64,000 nt of DNA from Methylobacterium thuringiense (GTDB lineage Bacteria; Pseudomonadota; Alphaproteobacteria; Rhizobiales; Beijerinckiaceae), in contig NZ_BPRA01000011.1 of the NCBI RefSeq assembly GCF_022179645.1, forward strand, positions 1 to 64,000, written 5' to 3'. The translations under genes were made by a program, and so were the position numbers. The notes under the pieces were generated by a model that was not told the DNA's origin, ran no database searches, and saw nothing but the letters and a program-made list of their open reading frames with translations. This document shows, one piece after another, positions 34,219 to 43,270 of this stretch. Numbering within the stretch: the first letter of the stretch is position 1; every line of letters starts with the position of its first letter.

Positions 34219-34262
34219 GACGGTCCGACCTGTCCGTCGCACCACTTTGCCGGACGGTCCGG
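34219..34262. promoter_or_regulatory. Two dyads upstream of the mxaF promoter, candidate activator sites
   Basis: A perfect inverted repeat CCGGAC-G-GTCCGG (34250-34262) and a second dyad region GACGG...CCGTC (34219-34238, containing GGTC-C-GACC), which share the direct repeat ACGGTCCG (34220-34227 and 34254-34261). They lie about 90-130 bp upstream of the -35 box, suitable for a response regulator such as MxbM or MxaB. Binding is inferred. Confidence 0.5.
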
Positions 34263-34335
34263 GGGGAGGTTCCGGCCGTCGGGGTGGAGTGGGCTGATGT
34301 TGCCACGGCCAGGGCGCGGGCAAGGTCTAGGCGGA

Positions 34336-35271
34336 ATGCGACGTCTTCGCAGTCGCGAGATTTTACGCCGCGGCGCGTTCGTTCGGCTGCGTATGCTCGG
34401 AAATACTTGGATTAACCGCGCATCCGCTGTTTCGCGCTGCAACACGATCGTGGGCCGCGCGTGGCTTTCGGCGGCAACGCCCATTCTCTCCGGGCTGCTT
34501 GCAATGGGGATTCTCGGCGGCGGGATTGCGGTCGCCGCGCTCTATCCCCATGACGGCCGGCGCGACATGACCGGGGCCGACAATCAGCGTTATCTCGGCG
34601 CCGGCGTGCTGTATTGCCGGCGTCCGGACGGGGTGCCGCAAAAGGCCGCAGCGGCCTGGCTGATCGGCGATCCGTCGCTCGTCGTCCTGAATGCCCACAA
34701 TTTCCGCAACCGGCGCATGGAGACGACCCGCGAAGTCTCGGACTGCTTCTTCCAGATCGGCGGCCGTAACCATGTTTTCGAATCGGGCAGTCTGCGACTC
34801 GGGACGCCGCCGGACGCCCGCTCGCTCCACATCACCGACGATTGGGCGATCCTGCGGCTGGCGATCCCGGTGGCAGGGCTCCTGCCGCAACCGGTTCCCG
34901 ATGCTTCCGACCTGCCGACGGGAACCGCGGAGCGTCCCGTGGTCATGGTCTCCCCCGGCGGCCACGAGAACTATCGTGGCCCCAGCAGCCTGGAGATCTG
35001 CTTCGTGCGGCAGATCGATCCGCCGAGCGAGGACGAGATCCGCCGCGTCCGCCACGATTGTAACGACGGCTTCGGCGGATCCGGGTCGGGCCTGTTCGAC
35101 GAGACCGGCCGGCTGCTGGCCATGCAGAGCGCCTCGCTCTCGATGAACGCGCGCCGGCCCTTCGACATCGAGTTCCACTACGGCTCTGCTCTGCTGTTCG
35201 AGGGCGATCTGCTCAAGGCGATCCGCGAGGAGATCGTGGCGATCGCCGGAACGACCCGCGTAACCCGCTGA
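34336..35271 (+). CDS. Trypsin-like serine protease domain protein, membrane anchored
   Basis: A 311-aa protein, divergent from mxaF. A basic N-terminus is followed by a membrane helix at about 48-70 (ATPILSGLLAMGILGGGIAVAALY), then a trypsin-like domain with a possible catalytic triad: His121 (VLNAHNF), Asp158/159 (ITDDWAILRL) and Ser249 (GFGGSGSGLF). The triad pattern is recognisable but weak, and the substrate is unknown. The start is uncertain: ATG 34336 or 34393. In M. extorquens the divergent neighbour of mxaF is mxaW; I cannot say whether this is the same gene. Confidence 0.7.
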   Translation: MRRLRSREILRRGAFVRLRMLGNTWINRASAVSRCNTIVGRAWLSAATPILSGLLAMGILGGGIAVAALYPHDGRRDMTGADNQRYLGAGVLYCRRPDGVPQKAAAAWLIGDPSLVVLNAHNFRNRRMETTREVSDCFFQIGGRNHVFESGSLRLGTPPDARSLHITDDWAILRLAIPVAGLLPQPVPDASDLPTGTAERPVVMVSPGGHENYRGPSSLEICFVRQIDPPSEDEIRRVRHDCNDGFGGSGSGLFDETGRLLAMQSASLSMNARRPFDIEFHYGSALLFEGDLLKAIREEIVAIAGTTRVTR

Positions 35272-35452
35272 CGGTGCCGATGCCGTCGCGGCGGTGAATG
35301 TCGTCACGGGTTTCGAGCGCGGCGGGGTCGCGTCGCCAGCGCCCTCAAATCCGCCTCAAAGCGGAGCCATTCCTCGACGGCTCCGCCATGTCCTCGCGAA
35401 GCCCCAATCCTTGCGACGCCCCGGGCGATTCGCGTTTGTCGCCGGGCGGTGC

Positions 35453-36661
35453 ATGCGTCCCCAGAGCCGGATTTCTTCAGTCGCACGGTCGGTCTTTTGC
35501 TTCGTCGTCCTTGCGGTCTGCCTCGGCGGCCCGGCCACGGCGCAGCAGGACAAGGCCTCCGCTCCGATTCCGCCCTCGACGCTCGCGTTGATCAAGGCCA
35601 GGGGAAGCAGCGCCGAAGCGCCGATCCTGCTCCGCGCCTATAAGAAGGAATCCGAGATCGAGGTCTGGAAGCGGGCGGGCAACGGCCGCTTCGTCTTCAT
35701 CAAGACCTATCCGATCTGCCGCTGGTCGGGACAGCTCGGACCGAAGACCAAGACCGGCGACCGGCAGACGCCGGAGGGGTTCTACACCGTGGCCAAGAGC
35801 CAGATGAACCCGAACTCGCATTACTACCTGTCCTTCGACGTCGGTTACCCGAACGCCTACGACAAGGCACACGGCTACACGGGCTCGGCGGTGATGGTGC
35901 ACGGCATCTGCTCGTCGATGGGCTGCTTCGCCATGACGGATACGGTCGCGGGCGAACTTTTCGCCGTCGCGCGCGAAGCCTTCTCCGGAGGTCAGACGGC
36001 GTTCCAGTTCCAGTCGTTTCCGTTCCGGATGAGCGCCGCCAACATGGCCCGCTACCGCAGCGATGCGAACATCGCCTTCTGGCGCCAGCTCAAGGAAGGC
36101 TCGGACCGCTTCGAGGCGACGGGCCAGGAACCCGTGGCGACCGTGACGGCCGGCCGATACGCCTTCGCGCCTCTGAAGGACAAGGAGCAGGAGGCGCTGG
36201 CCGGCGCACGTGTGAAAGAGGAGGCGGCCCATGTCGCGAGCCTCGTCGAGGACGGGGCCGCCGCCGTGCGCACGACCTATTCCGACGGCGGGCAGCATCC
36301 GTTCTGGGCGGCACTGATCAGCCGGGGAGTCCCGGTCGGCGAGGTCAGCCGGCCCGAGGCTCTGGCCTATGCCGGCCAGGAGGTCGTGCTGATCCCGGCC
36401 CGGCGGAAGGCTCCGCCGATCTCACCGCTGCCCGAAGCCGTCTGGGCGGCCGCGATCGCCACGGGCACCCCGTTTGCGAACGTGCGGACCTGGAACTTCG
36501 TCCCACCCTATGAGACGCCGGTGCCGCGCTTCGCGTTCGAGATCGCACCGGACTATGCCGCGAAGCCCCCGTTGCTCCTGCGCGGCCCGGCCGAGGGCCT
36601 GCTTGCCGCCCCGGCCTTTACCGGCACGCGGCCCCTCGTCGACATCGTTGCGCAAAAGTGA
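35453..36661 (+). CDS. YafK-type L,D-transpeptidase family protein
   Basis: A 402-aa exported protein: signal peptide about 9-30, then a YkuD/YafK catalytic domain (PILLRAYKKESEIEVWKR, CRWSGQLGPKTKTGDRQTPEGFY) with active-site His150 and Cys158 in VMVHGICSSMGCFAMTD. A C-terminal extension of about 200 residues has no recognised domain. YafK/DpaA-like enzymes act on peptidoglycan or its lipoprotein links; the exact reaction here is not evident. A paralogue lies at 60770-62245 with the same core. The open frame begins at 35294, but ATG 35453 gives the signal peptide. Confidence 0.87.
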   Translation: MRPQSRISSVARSVFCFVVLAVCLGGPATAQQDKASAPIPPSTLALIKARGSSAEAPILLRAYKKESEIEVWKRAGNGRFVFIKTYPICRWSGQLGPKTKTGDRQTPEGFYTVAKSQMNPNSHYYLSFDVGYPNAYDKAHGYTGSAVMVHGICSSMGCFAMTDTVAGELFAVAREAFSGGQTAFQFQSFPFRMSAANMARYRSDANIAFWRQLKEGSDRFEATGQEPVATVTAGRYAFAPLKDKEQEALAGARVKEEAAHVASLVEDGAAAVRTTYSDGGQHPFWAALISRGVPVGEVSRPEALAYAGQEVVLIPARRKAPPISPLPEAVWAAAIATGTPFANVRTWNFVPPYETPVPRFAFEIAPDYAAKPPLLLRGPAEGLLAAPAFTGTRPLVDIVAQK

Positions 36662-36851
36662 CACGGCCGGGCTTCACGGGCCCTCCTTCACGGTGTCGTG
36701 TGCGTGCCCGCACACGGACCGGAATAGCCGCCGCCTATCTCTTCCTTGTAAGGATTTTACAGAGGTACCGGCTATCTTGGCCGCAATTGAACCCATGTCG
36801 ACGCGACGGAAAGTGCTCGCCGGAAACGGCCGGAGCGACTGGTACAGGCGC

Positions 36852-37751
36852 ATGAACACGACGAGTCCCGCAACGGACGATGCGCTCACCCTGCGTTTCT
36901 GGGGTGTGCGCGGCTCCACGCCGGTGAGCGGCCCCGAATACGTCGAGTTCGGCGGCAATACGCCCTGCCTGGAAATCCGCTGCGGCGGCCGTCTCTTCGT
37001 CCTCGATGCGGGCTCGGGACTGGGAGCCTTCGGGCGCAACAATGCCGACGGGTTGCCGCAGGAGATCGACCTGCTGTTCAGCCACCTGCATCTCGATCAC
37101 ACCGCCGGCCTGCCGTTCTTCAAGCCCGCCGTGTTCGACGAGACGCGCACGATCCATACCTATTGCGGCAACCTCGACGGCGCCTGTGCTGCGGAAGCAC
37201 TCGGTCGGTTGTTCTCGCCGCCGCTGTTTCCGGTCGAGCTCGACGTGTTGCCCGTCACCATCAGGCATCACGGCTTCAAGGCGGGCGAGCCGCTGACCTT
37301 CCCCGACGGTACGCGCGTCGACACCATCCTGCTGAACCATCCCCAGGGCTCGGTGGGTTACCGGTTCGACCACGGCGGCAAGCGCCTGTGCGTCATCAGC
37401 GACATCGAGCACACCGATCCCTGGCCGGATCCCGCGCTCCTGGCCTTCGTCGAGGGTGCCGACCTGATCGTCTACGACGGCATGTTCACCGAGGGTGAGT
37501 ATTGCCGCTGTGCGGGCTGGGGCCATTCGACCTGGCAGAAGGGCATCGAGCTGGCGCAGGCCGCCCGCGCCAAGGCGTTGGCGATCATCCACCTGCACCC
37601 GGCCCATACCGATGCCCAGCTGCGCAAGGTCGAGGCGGACATGCAGGCGGTGATGCCGAGTTCCTTCATCGCCCGCGAGCGCCAGGCGGTGGATGTCGGC
37701 GCCGCGGCCGTGCCGTCGCGCCCGCAACTGGCTCTGGCATTGACTGCCTGA
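36852..37751 (+). CDS. MBL-fold metallo-hydrolase
   Basis: A 299-aa metallo-beta-lactamase-fold protein. The metal-binding motif is His78-Leu-His80-Leu-Asp82-His83 (SHLHLDHTAG), with later ligands in LNHPQGSVGYRF, VISDIEH and the C-terminal IIHLHPAH. FWGVRGSTPVSGPEYVEFGGNT places it with the phosphodiesterase-like MBL proteins sometimes found as receiver-domain fusions; here there is no such fusion. The substrate is not known; a cyclic nucleotide phosphodiester is a possibility only. ATG 36852 was chosen over 36795, upstream in frame. Confidence 0.85.
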   Translation: MNTTSPATDDALTLRFWGVRGSTPVSGPEYVEFGGNTPCLEIRCGGRLFVLDAGSGLGAFGRNNADGLPQEIDLLFSHLHLDHTAGLPFFKPAVFDETRTIHTYCGNLDGACAAEALGRLFSPPLFPVELDVLPVTIRHHGFKAGEPLTFPDGTRVDTILLNHPQGSVGYRFDHGGKRLCVISDIEHTDPWPDPALLAFVEGADLIVYDGMFTEGEYCRCAGWGHSTWQKGIELAQAARAKALAIIHLHPAHTDAQLRKVEADMQAVMPSSFIARERQAVDVGAAAVPSRPQLALALTA

Positions 37752-37925
37752 CACCGAGAGGCGCGGCGATCGAGCCGTCGCCTTTGCGACTGCACGCCAG
37801 TCTGACTTGGATCGTCCGACGTCGCCTGGGAGCCGTATCCGATCGCATCGGCTCGGCGGCTCTAAGGTTCTGTTTTTGCCACACATTTTTTCGACCAACC
37901 GAGATCCACTCGATCGGAAAGCGCT

Positions 37926-40061
37926 CTAACGCTGCGCCAGCCCAGGTCGTTTCTCGATCTCCGCCAGCAGGATCCCCTCGGTGAGGATCTGCGGAAGCAC
38001 GCTCGCTTCCGCCTTGCCGCGATAGAGCAGGTAGAGCGGCACGCCGCTCCGGCCGTAGCGCTCGAGAAGCGCGGTGATCTCGGGGTTCTGGTTCGTCCAG
38101 TCGCCCCGCAGCAGCACGACGTCGTTGGCGCGGAAGGCCTGCCGGACCCGGTCGCGGGACAACGCCGTGCGCTCGTTGATCTGGCAGGTGATGCACCAGG
38201 CCGCCGTCATGTCGACGAACACGGTGCGCCCATCCGCGCGAAGGGCGTCGAGGCGGGCCTGCGTGAACGGCTCGATGCCGTCCGCCGTCACCGTTCCGAC
38301 GGGCGAAGCCCGGTCGCCGTCGAGCACCGCAACGAGGCCGGCCGTCGCAAGAAGGGCCGCCAACGCGGTGCCGCGGGCAAGCCCGCCGGCCCAGCCGCCT
38401 GCGAAACGCGCCCGCTCCCAGGCCCATGCGGCGAAGCCGACGAGGACGAGACCGACGAGTCCGGCGAGAAGGCCGTTGGGCCCGACCTGTTGCGCCAGCA
38501 CCCAGACCAGCCATGCGACCGTGGCGTAGACCGGGAAGGCGAGCACGCCCTTGAGGGTGTCCATCCAGGCGCCGGGGCGCGGCATCAGGCGCAAGGCTTC
38601 AGGCCAGAGCGTTAGCGCCAGGAAAGGTAGCGCCAATCCGAGGCCGAGGCTCGCGAAGACGACGAGGCCCGCCGCCGGCGGCTGCGTCAGCGCGAAGCCC
38701 ACCGCCCCACCCATGAACGGCGCCGTGCAGGGGGTGGCGACGAGGGTGGCGAGAACGCCGGTGAAGAACGAGCCCCGATAGCCCGAACGCCGCGTCAGCC
38801 CGTCGCCGAGTCCCGCGATGCCGCCGCCGACATGCACCACGCCCGAGAGGCTCAGCCCCATCGCGAGCAGCCCGTAGGCGAGGACGGCCACCACGATCGG
38901 CGATTGCAACTGGAAGCCCCAGCCGATGGTGGCCCCACCGGCCTTCAGCGCCATCAGCAGGCCGGCGAGCGCAAGGAAGCTCCCGAGCACGCCGGCCGTG
39001 TAGGCGAGACCGTGGATCCGCACGCGCATGGCGGATTCGCCCGCCTGCTTCACGAGGCTCAACACCTTGATCGAGAGGACGGGGAAGACGCAGGGCATCA
39101 GGTTCAGGATCAGGCCGCCGAGAAGCGCCAAGCCGGCTGCACTCCACAACGTCAGGGTTTCGTCGCCCGCCGGTGCGGGCATCGGCACGGCGGCTGACAG
39201 GGACTCCGATGGAGCGGCCATCGCGGCGGCGGGCGGCGGCGGTTCGCCGATGGCGAAGGCCCGGCGCGTGCCCCTGTCGATGAAGGTCAGCACGCCGGGC
39301 AGCTCTGCCGGCGGCTTGGCGGCATCACCCGGCTTCAGGGCGAGGTGCAGGCCGGAGGTGTCGACCGTGAGAGTCTGCGAGGCGGCGTTGTCGAGCACCG
39401 TCTCGCCGTAAGGAAAGAAGGCGGCTTCGCGGATCGCGTCCGGCTCGAGCCCGGCGTGATCGAGGCTCAGCACGACCGTGTCGCCCTCGCGCGTGAGGCG
39501 CGACGGCCAGGGCGAAGCCTCGGGCAGGGCCGCGCGGGCCTTGGCGAACAGGTCGGTCGAGGCCGGGTCTGGGGCCGGCGTCGCGCCGGCCGTGGCGACC
39601 GGCAGCGCAAGTTCGAGATCGGCCGAGCCCGGGATGCAGATCTCTTCGCAGACGAGGTACGACAGTTTGCCGGCGAGGCGTACCGATCCGCCGGAATAGT
39701 CTGCCGGCACGCTGACGGGGACGAGCAGCGTCACCTCGCCCTCGTAGCCGTAGTTCATCAGGGTCTGGACCGGCAGGCGCTCCGGCGCGGGCCATTCCAC
39801 GGCACCGACGTTCACCCCTTGGGGAAGATCCCAGGCCATCTCCGGCGGCAGGCCCGAATCGCCGGGATTGCGCCAGTAGACGTGCCAGCCCGGCTTCATC
39901 GCCATGCGGATGCCGACCGTCACCGTCGTGCCGGGGGCGACCGCCGAGGGTTCGGCGACAAGGCGCGCCTGGACGAGGTCCTTCGGCTGCTTGGGGACGA
40001 GCGCCTGCGCACCGGTGAGGCCGGTGAGCAGGAGGGCAAGCGCGGTGAATGACCGGATCAT
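37926..40061 (-). CDS. ScsB/DsbD-type thiol:disulfide reductant transporter
   Basis: A 711-aa membrane protein in the ScsB branch of the DsbD family, carrying electrons from cytoplasmic thioredoxin to the periplasm. Signal peptide about 1-20, a periplasmic N-terminal domain (GWHVYWRNPGDSG; Cys pair in YLVCEEICIPG), eight or so membrane helices between about 300 and 580 (LLGGLILNLMPCVFPVLSIKVL and TLVATPCTAPFMG, each with a functional Cys), and a C-terminal thioredoxin-like domain with Cys623-Ile-Thr-Cys626 (AAWCITCQINE). Could support copper tolerance or cytochrome maturation. Transcribed convergently to the MBL gene. Confidence 0.92.
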   Translation of the reverse strand: MIRSFTALALLLTGLTGAQALVPKQPKDLVQARLVAEPSAVAPGTTVTVGIRMAMKPGWHVYWRNPGDSGLPPEMAWDLPQGVNVGAVEWPAPERLPVQTLMNYGYEGEVTLLVPVSVPADYSGGSVRLAGKLSYLVCEEICIPGSADLELALPVATAGATPAPDPASTDLFAKARAALPEASPWPSRLTREGDTVVLSLDHAGLEPDAIREAAFFPYGETVLDNAASQTLTVDTSGLHLALKPGDAAKPPAELPGVLTFIDRGTRRAFAIGEPPPPAAAMAAPSESLSAAVPMPAPAGDETLTLWSAAGLALLGGLILNLMPCVFPVLSIKVLSLVKQAGESAMRVRIHGLAYTAGVLGSFLALAGLLMALKAGGATIGWGFQLQSPIVVAVLAYGLLAMGLSLSGVVHVGGGIAGLGDGLTRRSGYRGSFFTGVLATLVATPCTAPFMGGAVGFALTQPPAAGLVVFASLGLGLALPFLALTLWPEALRLMPRPGAWMDTLKGVLAFPVYATVAWLVWVLAQQVGPNGLLAGLVGLVLVGFAAWAWERARFAGGWAGGLARGTALAALLATAGLVAVLDGDRASPVGTVTADGIEPFTQARLDALRADGRTVFVDMTAAWCITCQINERTALSRDRVRQAFRANDVVLLRGDWTNQNPEITALLERYGRSGVPLYLLYRGKAEASVLPQILTEGILLAEIEKRPGLAQR

Positions 40062-40213
40062 CGCTGCAGCCTACTCGATAACGAACGTCCGGCGCAGACC
40101 TTCCGCAGGTCGCCGCCGGACCGGGGCAGATGACGCCGCACCCTGCGAACCATCCCGGCCTGTCCTACGCGCGAAGGAGCCGGAGAGTTACGGGGGCTCG
40201 ACCGGCCAGGGCT

Positions 40214-42097
40214 TTACGGCGCGTAGGCACGCACCTGCGTCGGCAGGCCGGGGACGATGGCCGACGGCGCACGCGCCACGGCGTCGGCGGGATCGGCGGC
40301 GTCGCTGCGCGAGCCTGCCCGGACGGCGACGGCGTTCCAGGGGCCGGCGATCTCGAAGGCGGTCGGAACGGCGAGCGAGCCCGAATCCGTCGCGCCCTTG
40401 CGCGGAAGCAGCGCGGCACGGGCGAGGAAACTCCGCTCCGGCAGCGAGATCCGGCCGCGCAGGCGCGCCGTCAGGCTCCGGGCGGTGAGGCCGCCCTCCT
40501 CGATCTCGCCGATGCCGTCGCTGAACGCGAGGGTGATGCCGGCGCGCTCGAAGGCGGTGCGGCCGTTGCGGCGGGCGAGCGCGCCCTGCGCCACCGCGCC
40601 GCCGCGATGGATCACGTCGGCGAGGTCGAGCCCGGCGATGGCGCCGCCATCGACTGCGAGGACGGCGCGGCCGGCGAAGGTCTGGACGAGGCCGGCGGCA
40701 TCGCGTCCGCGGCCCTCGATGCTGAAGCTCCCCTGCGTGGTGCCGAGCATCCAGCTCGATTCGCCGAGATCCACCAGCAGGGTGCCGAGGTCGAGCCCGT
40801 CGAAGACGCCCTGCGCCTTCACCTCGGTCTCGTCGGCGGCCGATCCGGCGGGGGACCTGAGTGCGGCGCGGCCTTTCAGCGTGCCGCCGCGCAGGCTCGC
40901 CCGCCCGAGGGTGACGTCGATGCCGCCGGCGCGCACGATCACGCTGGAGGCGAGGTCTTCAAGGACGATGGGCCCGAGCCGAGCGCTGCCGCCCGAGAGG
41001 CGCAGGTCGAGATCGCCCCCGGTCAGCGGCCCGAGCGCCAGCGGATGCCGGCCCCAGCCGTCGTCGCCGTCGAGGCCGGCGACGCGCAGCAGCCCCGCCA
41101 GAACCGGGGCGAGGTTGATTTCCTGGGCATCGAGCGTCGCGCGGATCGAGGGCCGGCGCCCTGTCATCTCGGCCGAGCCTGCCCCTTCGAGGACGGTGCT
41201 GCCGGCGCTGACGCGCATGGAGGGCAGGCGCAAGCCGTCGCGCGAGGCCTCGAAGCTGCCTTCGACGGAGAAGGACTCCATCAGGGGCGACAGGCCGATA
41301 TCGTCGCCGGTCCAGGCGAGGGTCTCGGGCAGCGAGCGGGTTTTGAGGCTGCCCTGTCCAGCGAGCGTCAGGCCGTTGGCCAGGCTGCCCACGCCGTCCG
41401 CATCCAGCGAGCCGGCCGGCCAGGTCAGGGCCGCGGTGAACGGCGTCTCGCGGCCGGCCAGAAGATCGGCGGGGCAGAGGGAGGTCAGCGTGAAGCGCGC
41501 CGAGGCCCCGTTCCAGGTCAGGCCGCCAGCGATGGCCGCCTTGTCGCTCCACAGGGGCCAGGACAGGGCGAGGTCGACGTCGCGCGCCGTCTCGGGCCGG
41601 CCGTCGCGGGGGTCGCGGCCGGTCACCGTGGCATGGCTGAGCGTGAGCCTGCGCGGGTGCGAGACGTCGCCGCCGGACAGCGTCTCGGAGATCCGTTTCA
41701 GGGGGCCGGCCCAGCGGGTGTCGTCGTCGCTCGCGGGCAGCGCCACATGTGCGCCGTCGAGGCTGAGCGAGACCACCTCGGCACGGCCGAGCAACAGAGA
41801 GGCGAGGCTGAGCTGCACCGTGAGGCTGCCACCTTCGGAGAGCACCGGGCCGTCCGCCGTGCCGGCGCTCAGCCGGATGTCGGAGAAGCCGATCCGGGGC
41901 AGGGGCAGCAGCGAGATCTCGGTCCTGCCCCGTGGCGTCAGCACGATGCCGTAGCTCTCGGCGAGGCCCCGGCCGACGAAGGCGGCGGCGCTCGGAACGT
42001 CCACGGACCAGGGCACGCACCCGCAGACGAGCCCGGAGATCATGGCAAAGAGCGCCACGGCCGGGCCGAAGGTCGTCAGGGTACGGCGCGGCGTCAT
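40214..42097 (-). CDS. AsmA-family membrane protein
   Basis: A 627-aa protein of the AsmA/TamB-like group, with an N-terminal membrane anchor (about residues 8-30) and a long beta-rich periplasmic part. Typical elements are the N-terminal LPRIGFSDIRLS and the C-terminal FAGRAVLAVDGGAIAGLDLADVIH block. AsmA proteins are linked to phospholipid traffic and outer-membrane assembly. Length and organisation fit the shorter AsmA proteins of alphaproteobacteria. On the same strand as the ScsB gene 152 bp downstream; divergent from scoA. Confidence 0.85.
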   Translation of the reverse strand: MTPRRTLTTFGPAVALFAMISGLVCGCVPWSVDVPSAAAFVGRGLAESYGIVLTPRGRTEISLLPLPRIGFSDIRLSAGTADGPVLSEGGSLTVQLSLASLLLGRAEVVSLSLDGAHVALPASDDDTRWAGPLKRISETLSGGDVSHPRRLTLSHATVTGRDPRDGRPETARDVDLALSWPLWSDKAAIAGGLTWNGASARFTLTSLCPADLLAGRETPFTAALTWPAGSLDADGVGSLANGLTLAGQGSLKTRSLPETLAWTGDDIGLSPLMESFSVEGSFEASRDGLRLPSMRVSAGSTVLEGAGSAEMTGRRPSIRATLDAQEINLAPVLAGLLRVAGLDGDDGWGRHPLALGPLTGGDLDLRLSGGSARLGPIVLEDLASSVIVRAGGIDVTLGRASLRGGTLKGRAALRSPAGSAADETEVKAQGVFDGLDLGTLLVDLGESSWMLGTTQGSFSIEGRGRDAAGLVQTFAGRAVLAVDGGAIAGLDLADVIHRGGAVAQGALARRNGRTAFERAGITLAFSDGIGEIEEGGLTARSLTARLRGRISLPERSFLARAALLPRKGATDSGSLAVPTAFEIAGPWNAVAVRAGSRSDAADPADAVARAPSAIVPGLPTQVRAYAP

Positions 42098-42391
42098 GGC
42101 ACTCCGTGAGGGCGCGCGATTGCGAAACCGGACGTGTCGAGACCGGCGGGACGCCCTTCAGGCCGGCTTCGAGACGGCCCTACGGACGCTACACCTAGCC
42201 GGTCCAGGGCGGCTTGTCTCTCCGCCGAATGCCCGGGGAACAGGTCTCCCGCAGACCGCGGCGGCTTGGGACGGCGCCTCGTTGACTGAAATTGCGTCGC
42301 AGGTTTGACGACGACCCGCGCTGCGGTGCACATCAGGCCCGCACGCACCTCATCGGACAGGCGGGCGGGCGGCTTTTCGAGGACGGGCTTG

Positions 42392-43129
42392 ATGAAGAAG
42401 GTGCATCCGGATCCGAAGGCGGCCCTGGACGGGCTCCTGCACGACGGCATGACGATCATGGCCGGCGGCTTCGGCCTCTGCGGCATCCCGGACGAGCTGA
42501 TCGCCGCGATCCAGGCCTCGGGCGTCAAGGACCTCACCGTCATCTCGAACAATGCCGGCGTCGACGGCGTCGGCCTCGGCAAGCTGCTCGAGACGCGCCA
42601 GATCCGGAAGATGATCTCGTCGTATGTCGGCGAGAACAAGGAGTTCGCACGCCAGTATCTCGGTGGCGAACTCGAGATCGAATTCAACCCGCAGGGCACC
42701 TTGGCCGAGCGCATCCGCGCGGGAGGCGCCGGCATTCCGGCCTTCTATACCAAGACCGGCTACGGCACGCAGGTCGCCGAGGGCAAGGAGACCAAGGAGT
42801 TCGACGGCCACCATTACGTGATGGAACGCGGGCTCTTCGCCGACCTCGCCATCGTCCACGCCTACCAGGGCGATACCGAGGGCAACCTGATCTACCGGAA
42901 GACGGCGCGGAACTTCAATCCGATGATGGCGACCGCCGCGAAGGTGACGGTGGCGCAGGTCGAGCACCTCGTGCAGCCGGGCGAGCTCGACGCGGATTTC
43001 ATCCACACGCCGGGCATCTTCATCAAGCGCATCATCCACGTGCCGGTGCGCGAGAAGCAGATCGAGCAGCGCACCACCCGCAAGCGCAAGGATGCGGCGC
43101 CTGCCGCGGCCGGCGGCGGCGCGGTCTGA
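42392..43129 (+). CDS. scoA: Succinyl-CoA:3-ketoacid CoA-transferase subunit A
   Basis: A 245-aa subunit of the class I CoA-transferase that moves CoA from succinyl-CoA to acetoacetate, the entry step for ketone-body or PHB-derived acetoacetate. Markers: GMTIMAGGFGLCGIPDELI near the N-terminus, YVGENKEFARQYLGGELEIEFNPQGTLAERIRAGGAGIPAFYT, and GHHYVMERGLFADLAIVHAY. The Lys/Arg/Ala-rich tail after residue 225 is not conserved. ATG 42392 has GAGGA upstream. The B subunit follows after a 141-bp gap occupied by a palindromic repeat. With bdhA and phaC in this window, it fits PHB recycling. Confidence 0.95.
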   Translation: MKKVHPDPKAALDGLLHDGMTIMAGGFGLCGIPDELIAAIQASGVKDLTVISNNAGVDGVGLGKLLETRQIRKMISSYVGENKEFARQYLGGELEIEFNPQGTLAERIRAGGAGIPAFYTKTGYGTQVAEGKETKEFDGHHYVMERGLFADLAIVHAYQGDTEGNLIYRKTARNFNPMMATAAKVTVAQVEHLVQPGELDADFIHTPGIFIKRIIHVPVREKQIEQRTTRKRKDAAPAAAGGGAV

Positions 43130-43136
43130 GATTCTT

Positions 43137-43245
43137 TCCTCCCCCCTTGTGGGGAGGAGTTGGAGGTGGGGGTGGCGCCGGATCGAGCGTGACGGTGCCT
43201 TCTGAACCACCCCGACCCCGACCCCTCCCCACAAGGGGGAGGGAA
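43137..43245. repeat. Palindromic repeat, family A copy 3
   Basis: About 109 bp: CTCCCCCCTTGTGGGGAGGAG, GGAGGTGGGGGTGG, spacer, GAACCACCCCGACCCC, CTCCCCACAAGGGGGAGGG. It lies between scoA and scoB and so probably within one transcript. Confidence 0.9.
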
Positions 43246-43270
43246 ATTCGTCCCGAGGAGATTCACGACG

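Noticed and set aside
34108..34335. Search for an mxaW-like promoter on the + strand opposite mxaF
   Set aside because: No AAGACA/TAGAAA pair with 16-18 bp spacing was found reading towards 34336.
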